Source: Flavobacterium sp. N502540 (GTDB lineage Bacteria; Bacteroidota; Bacteroidia; Flavobacteriales; Flavobacteriaceae). From it: a DNA stretch of 64,000 nucleotides. Where the stretch lies: positions 496,001 to 560,000 of the forward strand of contig NZ_CP110012.1 in NCBI RefSeq assembly GCF_025947365.1, in the 5' to 3' direction. Below the pieces are notes generated by a model, which worked only from the letters and a program-made list of their open reading frames with translations, did not search any database and had not been told where the DNA came from. Of this stretch, positions 43,081-52,341 are shown piece by piece. The translations under genes and the position numbers were made by a program. Position 1 is the stretch's first letter; each line of letters starts with the position of its first letter.

Positions 43081-43992
43081 CTAAATTAAACTCAGAATCC
43101 AATACCAAATTGTAAGGGTAATAAATGAAATCGGGATTCCGAAACCAATCATCATACTGCTCAATCTCGGTTTCAATCCATAAGTCGACGCTAAGATCGC
43201 ACCTGTAATCATGGGAGCCATGGCCATTTCCATAATGGTTATTTTAACGGCTTCGGAATGCTGCTTTAAAATAAAAACGTATAAAACCAAAATAACAAAC
43301 GGAACTACTACTAGCCGAAAGAAAAGTCCGAGGCGCAAAAATTGCCAGTGCTGGCTTTTTCGATCAAAAGTAAGCTGTAATCCAACCGAAAGTAAGGCCA
43401 AAGGAGTCACAAGGCTCCCCACTTTAACTAAAACAGACTGAACATTCGTATCTAAATCGTATTGGAGAACATTCAGCAAACAGGCCACTAAAAAAGTAAT
43501 AAACGGAGGGAATAAGATGATCTTTTTTAAAATACTTAGAGCATCCGCGCTTCCTTTAGAATAAAAAGCTGCTACAAAAACTCCTAGTGTAGAAACCACC
43601 ACAAACGTTCCCGGCTGGTCTACAAGAATTGCAGTTTCCAATCCTTTTTTACCAAACAGAGCTTCAATTATAGGGTACCCTAAAAAAGAGGAATTACATA
43701 GTCCCGCTGTTAAAATCAGGCAGCCAATCAGTTTGTTTGACCAGCCTAATCTTCTTCCCAGAAAATGAAAAAATACAAGAGCCAACAGAAAACCAATCCA
43801 GCCCGACAGTATGGGGAACAGTAATTCATTGCTCCATTTTATTTTCGGAATATGATACAAAGTAATCGCGGGCAGGCAGACATAAAGAACGACCTTATTT
43901 AAAACCTTATAAAGGTGAGTTGGAAATTGCTTTATGCGTTGTAAAAGTAAACCCAGTGCAAGAAATAAAAATATTTGAATAAAGTTGCTCAT
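43081..43992 (-). CDS. AEC (auxin efflux carrier) family transporter
   Basis: 303 residues with about ten membrane helices: FIQIFLFLALGLLLQRIKQF at the start, YVCLPAITLYHIPKIKW, GLCNSSFLGYPIIEALFG (the crossover motif with N-S-S in place of the usual N-x-x-N) and GSLVTPLALLSVGLQL. This is the standard layout of the AEC family of BART-superfamily carriers, which carry organic acids or similar solutes. The substrate is not predictable. It is transcribed away from the Crp-type regulator gene at 44099, so it may be its target; the intergenic region is 106 bases. Confidence 0.9.
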   Translation of the reverse strand: MSNFIQIFLFLALGLLLQRIKQFPTHLYKVLNKVVLYVCLPAITLYHIPKIKWSNELLFPILSGWIGFLLALVFFHFLGRRLGWSNKLIGCLILTAGLCNSSFLGYPIIEALFGKKGLETAILVDQPGTFVVVSTLGVFVAAFYSKGSADALSILKKIILFPPFITFLVACLLNVLQYDLDTNVQSVLVKVGSLVTPLALLSVGLQLTFDRKSQHWQFLRLGLFFRLVVVPFVILVLYVFILKQHSEAVKITIMEMAMAPMITGAILASTYGLKPRLSSMMIGFGIPISFITLTIWYWILSLI

Positions 43993-44007
43993 ATCATTTA
44001 GTAGTCA

Positions 44008-44015
44008 CAAAAATA
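44008..44015 (-). promoter_or_regulatory. -7 element TATTTTTG for the AEC transporter
   Basis: Minus-strand TATTTTTG lies 15 bases upstream of the transporter ATG at 43992. Confidence 0.5.
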
Positions 44016-44098
44016 GACATTTATTATTGGATGCATCACACAAATCAGACTGCTTCTCTCATTTTTTTGCTACTTTTAAGATCTAATTTCAAAAACAA

Positions 44099-44665
44099 AT
44101 GCAATCGATAAGAGACAATTTTGAACGAATGGCAAAACTTTCAGATGCCGAATGGAATTTTTTTTCATCTAAGCTCATTCGGGAAGAATTTCCAAAGAAA
44201 ACTCCAATACTGAAAGCGGGTACCATCGAAAATTATCTTTCTTTTGTCGAAAAAGGATTGGTAAGATATTACATTCCCGGTCAGGATCACGACCGTACTT
44301 TTACTTTTGTATTCGATGGCGAATTTACGAGTGGCTATGATTCGTTTATCACAAGATTACCTGTCACTTATACGATTGAAACCCTCGCAGAAACTGTTCT
44401 CTGGCGCATATCTTACAAAGATCTTCAGGATATTTATGCCGAAACTAAGATTGGAAATACCATCGGGCGCTTTGCCAGTGAAGGATTGTTTCTTAAAAAA
44501 ACAAAAAGAGAACTTTCGCTGCTGAACGAATCTGCCGAACAGCGTTATCTGAATCTGTTTACAGAACAGCCACAGCTCATACAAAGGATTCCTCAAAAAT
44601 ATCTTGCTTCTTATATTGGCATCACTCCACAAGCTTTGAGCAGAATCAGAAAACGCATTTATTAA
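44099..44665 (+). CDS. Crp/Fnr-family transcriptional regulator
   Basis: 188 residues. The N-terminal cyclic-nucleotide-like domain is visible (PILKAGTIENYLSFVEKGLV, FTFVFDGEFTSGYDSFITRL, ETLAETVLWRISYKDL). The C-terminus has a short winged helix-turn-helix: QRIPQKYLASYIGITPQALS and RIRKRIY. Bacteroidota Crp-like proteins of this size typically do not bind cAMP in the usual way; no key phosphate-binding Arg block is evident. The gene ends 54 bases before the DoxX gene and may control it and the divergent transporter. Confidence 0.88.
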   Translation: MQSIRDNFERMAKLSDAEWNFFSSKLIREEFPKKTPILKAGTIENYLSFVEKGLVRYYIPGQDHDRTFTFVFDGEFTSGYDSFITRLPVTYTIETLAETVLWRISYKDLQDIYAETKIGNTIGRFASEGLFLKKTKRELSLLNESAEQRYLNLFTEQPQLIQRIPQKYLASYIGITPQALSRIRKRIY

Positions 44666-44719
44666 CCCAGGTTCATTGTTTTCAATCGCATTACTGCGCA
44701 ACTTTGTTAAAAAAAAGAT

Positions 44720-45199
44720 ATGGAAACTTTAATTGTGTTAATAGGTGTTTTTGTCATTACGTTGCTTTTTATAAAACTAATCTCAAAAAAAATTGAAATT
44801 TTTCAGTCAGCCAGAATTGCCATGGCTGTCATGCTTGTCTTTACAGCCGTAAGTCATTTTGTATTTACCAAGGGAATGGCGATGATGGTCTCTTTTTTGC
44901 CTTGGCCGACCGCAATTGTTTATGCAACGGGAATTATAGAACTCATGGCGGCAGTGGGCTTATTAATTCCAAAAACGAGAGTGCTTACTGCTAAACTGCT
45001 GATCGTGTTTTTTATCGTTTTACTTCCGGCCAATATCTATGCCGCCGCTCACAGTATCAATTTACAAACAGCCAATTATAGCGGAAAAGGCATTTCTTAC
45101 TTGTGGTTCAGAGTACCGCTGCAGCTTTTGTTTATTAGCTGGGTATACTTCTCTTCCATCAAAAAACAATCTAGCTTTAAAGGAGTTACAGCGAACTAA
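44720..45199 (+). CDS. DoxX-like small membrane protein
   Basis: 159 residues with four membrane helices: VLIGVFVITLLFIKLIS, ARIAMAVMLVFTAVSHFVFT then KGMAMMVSFLPWP, ATGIIELMAAVGLLIPKTRV and LLIVFFIVLLPANIYAAAHS. This is the DoxX/DoxD-type pattern (A-x-x-H-F after helix 2, GxxEx in helix 3). Members are linked to quinone or sulfur redox chemistry and membrane stress, but the function here is open. It directly follows the Crp-type regulator gene and is probably under its control. Confidence 0.85.
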   Translation: METLIVLIGVFVITLLFIKLISKKIEIFQSARIAMAVMLVFTAVSHFVFTKGMAMMVSFLPWPTAIVYATGIIELMAAVGLLIPKTRVLTAKLLIVFFIVLLPANIYAAAHSINLQTANYSGKGISYLWFRVPLQLLFISWVYFSSIKKQSSFKGVTAN

Positions 45200-45282
45200 A
45201 ACTTGCATTTTCTATCACTTTAACCTGAGCTTCTTTGAAGGATCGTTTCGAAATAGAATTAATTTTTAGTTAAAACTTTTTT

Positions 45283-45308
45283 TTGTTTCAAAAAACATCA
45301 TACATTTG
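45283..45308 (+). promoter_or_regulatory. Bacteroidota promoter for the Rrf2 gene
   Basis: TTG (45283-45285) with a 15-base spacer and TACATTTG (45301-45308). This makes the ATG at 45328 the likely start; the longer frame begins inside the promoter. Confidence 0.6.
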
Positions 45309-45327
45309 TAACATATTTTATTACAGT

Positions 45328-45735
45328 ATGATTTCAGGTAAGTTTGCCATAACGATTCACATTTTAACTTTGCTCACTAAATTCCCAAACGATTTTTTGT
45401 CATCGGAATTTATTGCAGGAAGTATTAATCTGAATCCGGTTTTGGTGCGAAAAGAAATTGCCAATTTAAAAGCACATCATGTTGTTGAAAGTAAAGAAGG
45501 TAAAAACGGCGGTACAAGACTGTCGGTTGATCCTTCGAAAATTACATTAAAAGAAATATTTGAAATGACTTTTGAAACGATCAATCTGGGTTATGCCAAA
45601 AATCAGCCTAATCCGGATTGTCCGGTTGGAAAAAAGATCAATCAAAATTTGAGCTCTTTGTATGCTGAAATGAATCAAAAAGTTAGTTTACAATTAGATG
45701 GAATCTCCTTGGAAGATTTTTCTAATCAATTCTAA
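45328..45735 (+). CDS. Rrf2-family transcriptional regulator
   Basis: 135 residues from the ATG at 45328 (MISGKFAITIHILTLLTKFP). The winged helix has FIAGSINLNPVLVRKEIANL for the recognition region and ESKEGKNGGTRLSVDPSKIT for the wing. The C-terminus contains one Cys (NPDCPVGKK), not the three-Cys iron-sulfur cluster set of IscR/NsrR, so it probably does not carry a [2Fe-2S] cluster. It precedes an NAD(P)-binding protein gene by 57 bases and likely controls it, a common Bacteroidota arrangement. The effector is unknown. Confidence 0.88.
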   Translation: MISGKFAITIHILTLLTKFPNDFLSSEFIAGSINLNPVLVRKEIANLKAHHVVESKEGKNGGTRLSVDPSKITLKEIFEMTFETINLGYAKNQPNPDCPVGKKINQNLSSLYAEMNQKVSLQLDGISLEDFSNQF

Positions 45736-45792
45736 AACTATTTTTTTACACAAAACTGTAACATTTTTTATTACTAATTAAATTTATATATT

Positions 45793-46434
45793 ATGAAAAT
45801 CGCAATTATTGGAGCAACCGGATTTGTAGGTACCGCAATCTTAAACGAACTCGCTAACAGAAATCATGACCTTACGGCTATTGCCAGAAACCCAAAAGAC
45901 AGCTCAAATGCAACGTGGAAAAGTGCAGACATTTTTAATGTAGAAGCTTTGTCTGAAATTTTAAAAGGAAATGATATCGTTATCAATGCTTACAATTCGG
46001 GATGGACCAATCCAAATATTTATGATGATTTTATTTCCGGATCAAAAGCCATTCAGGAAGCGGTGAAAAAATCGGGAGTAAAACGTTTTATTACTATTGG
46101 AGGAGCAGGAAGTTTATTCGTAGCTCCGGGCCTACAGGCTGTTGACACACCTGATTTCCCTAAAGAATACCATGCGGGAGCCACAGCAGCAAGAGATTAT
46201 TTGAATATCTTGAAAGAAGAAAAAGAACTGGATTGGGCTTTCTTTAGTCCTGCTTTTGAAATGCACCACGGAATCACTACCGGACGAACCGGAAAATACC
46301 GCTTAGGTTTAGAAAATCCGGTTTTTAATGACGACCAGAGAAGTATTCTTTCTGTAGAAGATCTGGCAGTCGTTATCGCTGACGAAGCTGAAACTCCGAA
46401 ACATCATCAGGTTCGTTTTACAGCAGCTTACTAA
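45793..46434 (+). CDS. NAD(P)H-binding protein (atypical SDR, YwnB-like)
   Basis: 213 residues. The nucleotide-binding motif is IAIIGATGFVGTAILNELAN (GxxGxxG, residues 3-22). VKRFITIGGAGSLFVAPG, DWAFFSPAFEM and SILSVEDLAVVIADEAE follow the NmrA/YwnB-type atypical SDR order, without the classical Tyr-x3-Lys pair. It is a cytoplasmic NAD(P)-dependent reductase or redox-sensing protein. It follows the Rrf2 regulator gene, which suggests a stress-induced reductase. Confidence 0.9.
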   Translation: MKIAIIGATGFVGTAILNELANRNHDLTAIARNPKDSSNATWKSADIFNVEALSEILKGNDIVINAYNSGWTNPNIYDDFISGSKAIQEAVKKSGVKRFITIGGAGSLFVAPGLQAVDTPDFPKEYHAGATAARDYLNILKEEKELDWAFFSPAFEMHHGITTGRTGKYRLGLENPVFNDDQRSILSVEDLAVVIADEAETPKHHQVRFTAAY

Positions 46435-46436
46435 AT

Positions 46437-46553
46437 CTTAAGGCGCAAAGACACATAGGTACAAGGGGCAAAGGTTTTATCACTTTGTATCTTTGTACCT
46501 ATGTGCCTTTGAACCTTTGAACCTTTGCAGCTTTGAACCTTTGCAGCTAAAAA
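46437..46553. repeat. Third intergenic repeat cluster, 'gaacctttgcagcttt' words with inverted copy
   Basis: GCACATAGGTACAAAG-like words near 46449-46475 pair with the TACAAAGATACAAAG complements near 46485-46508 (CTTTGTATCTTTGTACCTATGTGCC). Then GAACCTTTG and CAGCTTT words repeat to 46549. They are inverted relative to those at 29780. Confidence 0.75.
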
Positions 46554-46610
46554 AATCCTTTTTGAAACTGTTTTTGTTTTCTGTACTTTTACACTACCAA
46601 AAAGTATATT

Positions 46611-47702
46611 TTGTCAGGTTCAAAAAAACGATCAGGTAGTTTACACGAAAAAGCCGGAATTTCTCCTCCAGAAATCACCAATGTTTCTGCTATTCAGCAA
46701 ATTAAAAAAAACAGAAGACAACAACCTTCTTCAAAGGAGCTAATTGATGGTATACTAACCGGAAATATTACGGCTCTGAGTCGTGCGATCACACTGGTTG
46801 AAAGTACCAATCCGGAACATACTGCAAAAGCAAACGAGGTTATAAAAGGCTGTCTGCCACATGCCAATCAATCGATCCGAATTGGAATCACTGGAGTTCC
46901 CGGTGTTGGAAAAAGTACATTTATTGAAACTTTCGGGAGTTACCTGACTCAATTGGGGAAAAAAGTTGCAGTTCTGGCAGTTGATCCCAGCAGCTCTATT
47001 TCACACGGCAGTATTTTAGGTGATAAAACCCGAATGGAAGAACTTGTAAAAGACGAAAATGCTTTTATCAGACCAAGCGCTTCGGGAGATACTTTAGGCG
47101 GTGTAGCTCGTAAAACAAGGGAATCGATTATTTTATGTGAAGCCGCAGGTTTTGACACGATTGTTATAGAAACAGTTGGTGTAGGACAAAGTGAAACTGC
47201 CGTTCACAGCATGGTGGACTTTTTCTTACTACTAAAAATTTCAGGTGCCGGCGACGAACTTCAGGGGATCAAACGCGGCATTATGGAAATGGCTGATGCT
47301 ATCGTAATCAACAAAGCAGATGGCGATAACATCAAAAAAGCCAATCAGGCCAAACTGGAATTCAACAGGGCTTTGCATTTGTTTCCTCCAAAAAAATCGA
47401 ACTGGCAGCCAAAAGTTACTACCTGCAGTGCCATTACCAAAGAGGGCATTTCTGAAATCTGGAATACCATTTCTGATTATACGGAAACGACCAGCGCAAC
47501 GGGCTTCTTTCAGGAAAGGCGAAAAGAGCAAAATCAGTTCTGGATGATGGAAACCATTGATGAACATTTGAAATCAAACTTTTACAATCATCCTGAGATT
47601 ATTGGGCAATTGGTACAAATCAAAAAAGCGGTGCAAAATGATGAAATATCACCTTTTGCAGCCGCTCAGTTCTTGTTAAATGAGTATAAAAACAGCTTCT
47701 AA
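46611..47702 (+). CDS. meaB: Methylmalonyl-CoA mutase-associated GTPase MeaB
   Basis: 363 residues from TTG at 46611; no ATG is near, and a TACTTTTA-like box lies upstream at about 46584. GTPase motifs are complete: GITGVPGVGKSTFIE (about 97-111, P-loop), VDPSSSISHGSILGDKTRM (switch I, MeaB-specific), ETVGVGQSE (switch II) and VINKADGDN. MeaB uses GTP to gate coenzyme B12 delivery to, and protect, methylmalonyl-CoA mutase. The mutase genes are not in this window. The PduO-type adenosyltransferase at 21.4 kb makes the cofactor. Confidence 0.95.
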   Translation: MSGSKKRSGSLHEKAGISPPEITNVSAIQQIKKNRRQQPSSKELIDGILTGNITALSRAITLVESTNPEHTAKANEVIKGCLPHANQSIRIGITGVPGVGKSTFIETFGSYLTQLGKKVAVLAVDPSSSISHGSILGDKTRMEELVKDENAFIRPSASGDTLGGVARKTRESIILCEAAGFDTIVIETVGVGQSETAVHSMVDFFLLLKISGAGDELQGIKRGIMEMADAIVINKADGDNIKKANQAKLEFNRALHLFPPKKSNWQPKVTTCSAITKEGISEIWNTISDYTETTSATGFFQERRKEQNQFWMMETIDEHLKSNFYNHPEIIGQLVQIKKAVQNDEISPFAAAQFLLNEYKNSF

Positions 47703-47731
47703 TTTCTTAAAGCTTTTTTTAAATATTTCAT

Positions 47732-48268
47732 TTATTTTACATGAATTGAAATTGTATAAGTCGCTTCACTTTCTTGAATAAGATATTTACCGGGAACTAA
47801 AATGTCTGAATTGAATTTTAAAGATTTGACTAATTCCGAATCTATAGTCTGTCCTTCAGGTATTACATAAACTTCTCCATTTCGCAATAATACTTTTTTA
47901 TGTTCTGGAGTTAAAGCACTTTTTTGAATTTCCATAACAAAATTTCCTTTATCATTTGTAACACGTACCGGTGTTCCATCTGGGTGTGGCTTAAAAAAGT
48001 TATAATTTCTGTACGTGTCGTAAATAGTAAAATTACAAAACCCTTCTGGCTGACTACAGTCAACATTATGTGCCCCCCAAGCTCGCACAACGATTGGATA
48101 AGTATAATACACCCGCTTAGTATCGGGTTGATTTTGCTGCTCAGTGTTTGATAATTGAGTATTTTGATCTTCAACAGATTCATTGTTGCAGCTTATAAAA
48201 AAAGCGGCAGACACAAAGACTAACATTACTTTTAATACTTCAGATTTTTTTTGCGGTAATTTTTTCAT
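47732..48268 (-). CDS. Lipoprotein of unknown function
   Basis: 178 residues. Signal VMLVFVSAAFFISCNNESVE with a lipobox Cys27. A Gln/Asn-rich linker (about 28-50) leads to a compact domain (about 50-178): YYTYPIVVRAWGAHNVDCSQ, FCNFTIYDTYRNYNFF, KGNFVMEIQKSALTPEHKK and TYTISIHVK. Two cysteines (in VDCSQ and FCNFT) are close and could form a disulfide. No motif is recognised. It has no close neighbours in its direction, and the downstream gene converges. Confidence 0.7.
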   Translation of the reverse strand: MKKLPQKKSEVLKVMLVFVSAAFFISCNNESVEDQNTQLSNTEQQNQPDTKRVYYTYPIVVRAWGAHNVDCSQPEGFCNFTIYDTYRNYNFFKPHPDGTPVRVTNDKGNFVMEIQKSALTPEHKKVLLRNGEVYVIPEGQTIDSELVKSLKFNSDILVPGKYLIQESEATYTISIHVK

Positions 48269-48386
48269 AATAAATAAATTTAATTGTCCCTACTCTATCT
48301 TTGGCTTTTCAGGTTACGCCTTTTGGTTTAGTATAAATCAATTAAATTATTTTTTGTTACCCCTTATTTTTAAATTTTAACAAAAA

Positions 48387-48420
48387 AAAGCTGTTAAGTA
48401 CTTCTATACTTAGCAGCTTT
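48387..48420 (-). terminator. Terminator of the LTA-synthase-like gene
   Basis: AAAGCTGTTAAGTA (48387-48400) pairs with TACTTAGCAGCTTT (48407-48420) with a single wobble. The minus strand continues TTTTTGTT. Confidence 0.85.
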
Positions 48421-48441
48421 TTATTTACAATAAACTGGAAA

Positions 48442-50382
48442 TTACTTTTTCTTATCCCTAAGTTTATATTTATTTTCTTTATATAAATTTCCTGCTGTAA
48501 TAACATGTGCCAAAGCATCTTTTGCTAAGTCTTCATTTAACTTAACAGGAATTAAAGTGGTGTCGTTTTTGATTTCAAACTGTAGAGGTTTCAAATTAGG
48601 CTGCATAATTACGACCTGGTTCTCGACTCTGAAGGCGTTGATATCATTGAACTGCATAATTGATCTTCCTTGTGTTTTTGGATCTAATTTGTTTAGATTT
48701 CTTCCTACCATCGGAGTTTCAAACGGCAATCCTAAATAGCTTAATAAGGTTGGGGGAATATCAATCTGACTTGCCAATTTACTGTAAACTGTTCCTTTTT
48801 TAACTCCTGGTCCCATGATCAGAGCCGGAATATGAAACTTATTGATTGGCACTAAGTTTTTACCGTAGGTTCTGGTATTGTGGTCCGCGATTACGATAAA
48901 AATGGTGTTTTTGAAATAAGGCTCTTTTTTAGCCATTTCGAAAAATTTCCCAATCGAGAAATCGGCATATTTCATGGCATTATTTACCGTTGCAGGTTTG
49001 GCATCATAAGGTTTGATACGTCCCGCAGGATATTCAAAAGGCTCATGATTGGACGTCGAAAACATTAAAGAAAAGAATGGCTTATCCCCTTTTGCTTTAA
49101 AATAATTATTCGCTTTGGTTACCAGATCCTCATCTGAATACCCCCAGGTTCCTTTAAAAGCATACTTGTTTCCGTCTGATTCAAAATCCTCCTGATCTAC
49201 GATATCCTGAAATCCATTTCCATTAAAAAAGGAAGCCATATTATCGAAATTCGCCATTCCACCATAAATAAAACTGGTTTCGTACCCTTTTTGTTTCAGC
49301 GCATCGGCTAAGGTGAAAAATCCTTGCTGCGAGTTTCCTAATTTTACGACACTTTCTGAAGGCGAAGGTAAAAATCCGGTTACTACTGCTTCGATTCCAC
49401 GTACACTACGGGTTCCTGTACAATACAAGTTGGTAAACAATAAACCTTCTTTTGACAGTTTATCAAACTCAGGTGTTAAAGGCTTTCCTCCTAAAATTCC
49501 AACGTACTCCGCTCCTAAACTTTCCTGTAGAAAAATAACTAAATTGTAAGGTTTCTTCAAAAGTGTGTCTGGTTGCTGTACATGTAAAAACGGAATTTCG
49601 GCATCTGTAAAATCACCAGGACCTGCAATCATGTATTTTTTAACACGGGCAATGGCCTCGGCTTCTTCCATTTTACCATACATCTTGGTGTTTCCTTCAT
49701 TTTTAATGGAATATGCCGCAAAAGCAACGGTATAAAAAGAATTCAATCCCAAAGTATTAGTCAGCTGATCTGTTGAGAAAACAGCATTACTGGCATTGAT
49801 CGGACGTTTTGAGGTAAGACTTGAACGTGCTCCAAAAAACAATAAAAAAGCCAATAACGGAAAAACCATCAATTTAATTTTATAGTCTGCACTGCTCGTG
49901 TAGAAGTATTTTTTTCCTTTTTTGAAGGCAAAATACAAAACTACTCCTAAAATTAAAAAAGTTACAATGATCGAAGTCAGATAACTTTTAAGCAGCATTC
50001 CGACTACCTCTTTTGGATAAATCAGATAGTCTAAGAAAATTTTATTGGGACGTGTATCATATTGTTTTACAAAATCGGGCGTTGCCAACTCTACGAACAG
50101 AATCAGAAACAGCAATAAAAAACTATAAATTACAAGAAATTTATTGGTAAACTTCGATGCTTTATCAGGCAGAAAAGTAATTAAAACTGCCGGCAGGAAA
50201 GACATATAGCAAAGCAAAATCAAATCCATTCGAAGTCCAATTGGAAAAATATACCAGAAATTTGGTGTTTCTGTTACTCTGTCTTTAAAAATAAAAAACA
50301 AAAATAATCGGCTTAAAGTGGTAATCAGCAATCCGATCGCGATGAAGTTAATGATAGGTTTTAAAAAACTTAATTTTTTCAT
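48442..50382 (-). CDS. LTA synthase-family sulfatase-fold membrane enzyme
   Basis: 646 residues. Five N-terminal membrane helices (about 10-195) precede a large extracytoplasmic sulfatase-fold domain (about 270-600): YNLVIFLQESLGAEYVGILG, CTGTRSVRGIEAVVTGF with the catalytic Thr, FSTSNHEPF and FIVIADHNTRTYGKN with the metal-binding Asp/His. The order is that of LtaS-type phosphoglycerol transferases. Gram-negatives have no lipoteichoic acid, so in Bacteroidota such enzymes probably transfer phosphoglycerol or phosphoethanolamine to surface glycans or lipids. The small acidic protein gene lies 60 bases upstream on the same strand. Confidence 0.9.
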   Translation of the reverse strand: MKKLSFLKPIINFIAIGLLITTLSRLFLFFIFKDRVTETPNFWYIFPIGLRMDLILLCYMSFLPAVLITFLPDKASKFTNKFLVIYSFLLLFLILFVELATPDFVKQYDTRPNKIFLDYLIYPKEVVGMLLKSYLTSIIVTFLILGVVLYFAFKKGKKYFYTSSADYKIKLMVFPLLAFLLFFGARSSLTSKRPINASNAVFSTDQLTNTLGLNSFYTVAFAAYSIKNEGNTKMYGKMEEAEAIARVKKYMIAGPGDFTDAEIPFLHVQQPDTLLKKPYNLVIFLQESLGAEYVGILGGKPLTPEFDKLSKEGLLFTNLYCTGTRSVRGIEAVVTGFLPSPSESVVKLGNSQQGFFTLADALKQKGYETSFIYGGMANFDNMASFFNGNGFQDIVDQEDFESDGNKYAFKGTWGYSDEDLVTKANNYFKAKGDKPFFSLMFSTSNHEPFEYPAGRIKPYDAKPATVNNAMKYADFSIGKFFEMAKKEPYFKNTIFIVIADHNTRTYGKNLVPINKFHIPALIMGPGVKKGTVYSKLASQIDIPPTLLSYLGLPFETPMVGRNLNKLDPKTQGRSIMQFNDINAFRVENQVVIMQPNLKPLQFEIKNDTTLIPVKLNEDLAKDALAHVITAGNLYKENKYKLRDKKK

Positions 50383-50442
50383 TAGAAAGATTTAAATGTT
50401 TTTAGATTGGGGTACATCCTAAAGACACACCTCTGTATGTCT

Positions 50443-50670
50443 TTACTCTTCGTAACGGTTTATTTCACGATCGTAAAACTCGTTTGCCAAAACAATTAAA
50501 CCTTCCATTTCAGCATTTAACTCTGCTTCATCAAGATCTTCTGCTTCTTCCATGAATTCTACCTCATCATCTTTTAAATTGATAATGAATCTTGGGTAAT
50601 CCAGGTGAATGATGAAAATATCATCTGGAAAATCAGTATTGTCTCCGAGTAAAAATTTAGGTAATTCCAT
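50443..50670 (-). CDS. Small acidic conserved protein
   Basis: 75 residues: MELPKFLLGDNTDFPDDIFI, then IHLDYPRFIINLKDDEVEFM and a Glu-rich helix (EEAEDLDEAELNAEMEGLIV, LANEFYDREINRYEE). No signal peptide, cysteine or known motif. The N-terminal part resembles small Bacteroidota proteins of unknown role. It lies between the LTA-synthase-like and MATE genes on the same strand, 60 bases upstream of the former. The 11-residue DFPDDIFIIHL strand and the acidic helix suggest a compact fold. Confidence 0.7.
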   Translation of the reverse strand: MELPKFLLGDNTDFPDDIFIIHLDYPRFIINLKDDEVEFMEEAEDLDEAELNAEMEGLIVLANEFYDREINRYEE

Positions 50671-50775
50671 TTGTATTGATTTATTATTTTTATGTATTGG
50701 CTCACCGATTGCAGCGGTTTCAGAGTGTTTTTAAATCCTCTTTTTAGCTGCAACTGATTCTTTTGCAGTCCAAAT

Positions 50776-52161
50776 TTAAGTATTTGAAACTGAATTTTTG
50801 ATTAATTTTTTAGTCAGGTAATGAAATCTAAGATAAAGAAATATTGCAGCAGTCGTTAATCCCGCCAAAAGTCCTATCCAAACTCCCTGCGCTTTTAGTT
50901 CTGTATATTCCGCAAGGTAATAGGAAATGGGAAAACCAACGACCCAATAGGCAACAAATGTAATGTACATCGGGATTTTCACATCCTGCAATCCACGTAA
51001 TGCTCCCAGAACAACTACCTGAATTCCATCAGAAATCTGAAAAACGGCCGCTATTAAAAGTAATTTTGACGCGATACCTATTACCTCGTTGTTGTCCAGA
51101 AGCTGACCTCCGTTTTCCATATTCAAAAACATATGAGGAAGGAAATCATGAAACGCTACAAACAGAATTGCAAAGAATGTCTCGATGATAATCGCGAGTA
51201 AAAAGATCGAACGCGCTACCACAACTAAATTTTTATAGTCCATCAAACCTCTTTGATTGCTTACTCTAATCATCGAAGTTACACTTAATCCCATAGCAAA
51301 CATAAAGGTCATTGACGCCAGACTTAAAGCAATTTGATTGGCAGCCTGACTGGTTTTTCCAATGTTTCCGCAAAGCCAGATCGACGCAGTAAACAAAACC
51401 ACTTCAAAAAGCATTTGCATCGCCGACGGAAATCCGATACTGATTATTTTTTTCAGCGTTTCCTTTTTGATTTGATTAAAACTGAAGTTTTTAAAGAAAC
51501 GTTTCAAATCGTTTCTTCGCGAAAGCATGATGTGCATGAACATCACTAAAAATATTCTTGAAATCACCGTCCCCAATGCTGCTCCGATAATTCCCATTTT
51601 TGGAAAAATCCAGATTCCGTAGATCAGCATGTAGTTGATTCCAACGTGCAGCACATTGGCCATAACCATAGCATACATTGAATATTTGGTCAGCGAAAGT
51701 CCATCCGCAAATTGCTTGTATCCCTGATACACAATTAACGGAATCAAAGAAAAAGCTACCCAATCCAGATACGGTTTCGCAAGAGCAATTACATCGGCAG
51801 GCTGCTCTAGTAATTCCATTAACGGTTTGGCCAAAACAATAACTCCAAAAAGCAGTAGCCCTAACAAGATACATAAAAACAATCCGTGATGAAACGCAGA
51901 ACGAATTTTACCATCATTTTTTTCGGCATCACCTTCCGCTACAATCGGTGTAATGGCGGTCGAAAAACCAATTCCTAATGACATGGCGATAAAAATCAAA
52001 CTGTTTCCTAACGAAACGGCTGCCAATTCTGTACTTCCTAACTTTCCTACCATTATATTGTCGACTATTCCTATTAGGGTGTGTCCGACCATTCCTAATA
52101 TAATGGGGTATGCTAATCTTAAATTATATGAAAACTCTTTGGTATACTGCTTAAAATTCAC
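50776..52161 (-). CDS. MATE-family efflux transporter (NorM-like)
   Basis: 461 residues with 12 predicted membrane helices in two halves. YPIILGMVGHTLIGIVDNIM begins helix 1, followed by VGKLGSTELAAVSLGNSLIF, and SIGFPSAMQMLFEVVLFTAS starts the second half. NorM-type multidrug and toxin extruders export cationic drugs with Na+ or H+ exchange. Length and order fit. It is an inner-membrane protein with a good promoter at 52182-52189. Confidence 0.92.
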   Translation of the reverse strand: MNFKQYTKEFSYNLRLAYPIILGMVGHTLIGIVDNIMVGKLGSTELAAVSLGNSLIFIAMSLGIGFSTAITPIVAEGDAEKNDGKIRSAFHHGLFLCILLGLLLFGVIVLAKPLMELLEQPADVIALAKPYLDWVAFSLIPLIVYQGYKQFADGLSLTKYSMYAMVMANVLHVGINYMLIYGIWIFPKMGIIGAALGTVISRIFLVMFMHIMLSRRNDLKRFFKNFSFNQIKKETLKKIISIGFPSAMQMLFEVVLFTASIWLCGNIGKTSQAANQIALSLASMTFMFAMGLSVTSMIRVSNQRGLMDYKNLVVVARSIFLLAIIIETFFAILFVAFHDFLPHMFLNMENGGQLLDNNEVIGIASKLLLIAAVFQISDGIQVVVLGALRGLQDVKIPMYITFVAYWVVGFPISYYLAEYTELKAQGVWIGLLAGLTTAAIFLYLRFHYLTKKLIKNSVSNT

Positions 52162-52181
52162 TTCGATTCTTTTTTAGTCGG

Positions 52182-52189
52182 CAAAGATA
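52182..52189 (-). promoter_or_regulatory. -7 element TATCTTTG for the MATE gene
   Basis: Minus-strand TATCTTTG, an exact TAnnTTTG match, 20 bases upstream of the ATG at 52161. Confidence 0.55.
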
Positions 52190-52341
52190 ATCAGAAGCTT
52201 TGGATTCTTTGTTACGATTAAAAACATAAGCTAATATTAAGTGCTTTTTAAGAGACCCTGATATTATATAACAAATCCTAAAAATTATATAACAGAATGT
52301 TAAGATCCTGAAACTACTTTTACAATATTAGAAATTCAAAA

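Noticed and set aside
48183..48380. Plus-strand frame and a TATCTTTG element at 48296-48303
   Set aside because: The frame runs opposite to the lipoprotein gene. The TATCTTTG points into sequence with no gene before the terminator at 48387, so it is probably chance.
51491..51874. 127-codon frame within the MATE gene
   Set aside because: It lies in another frame of the same strand, has no start context and no family match, while the MATE frame is fully supported.
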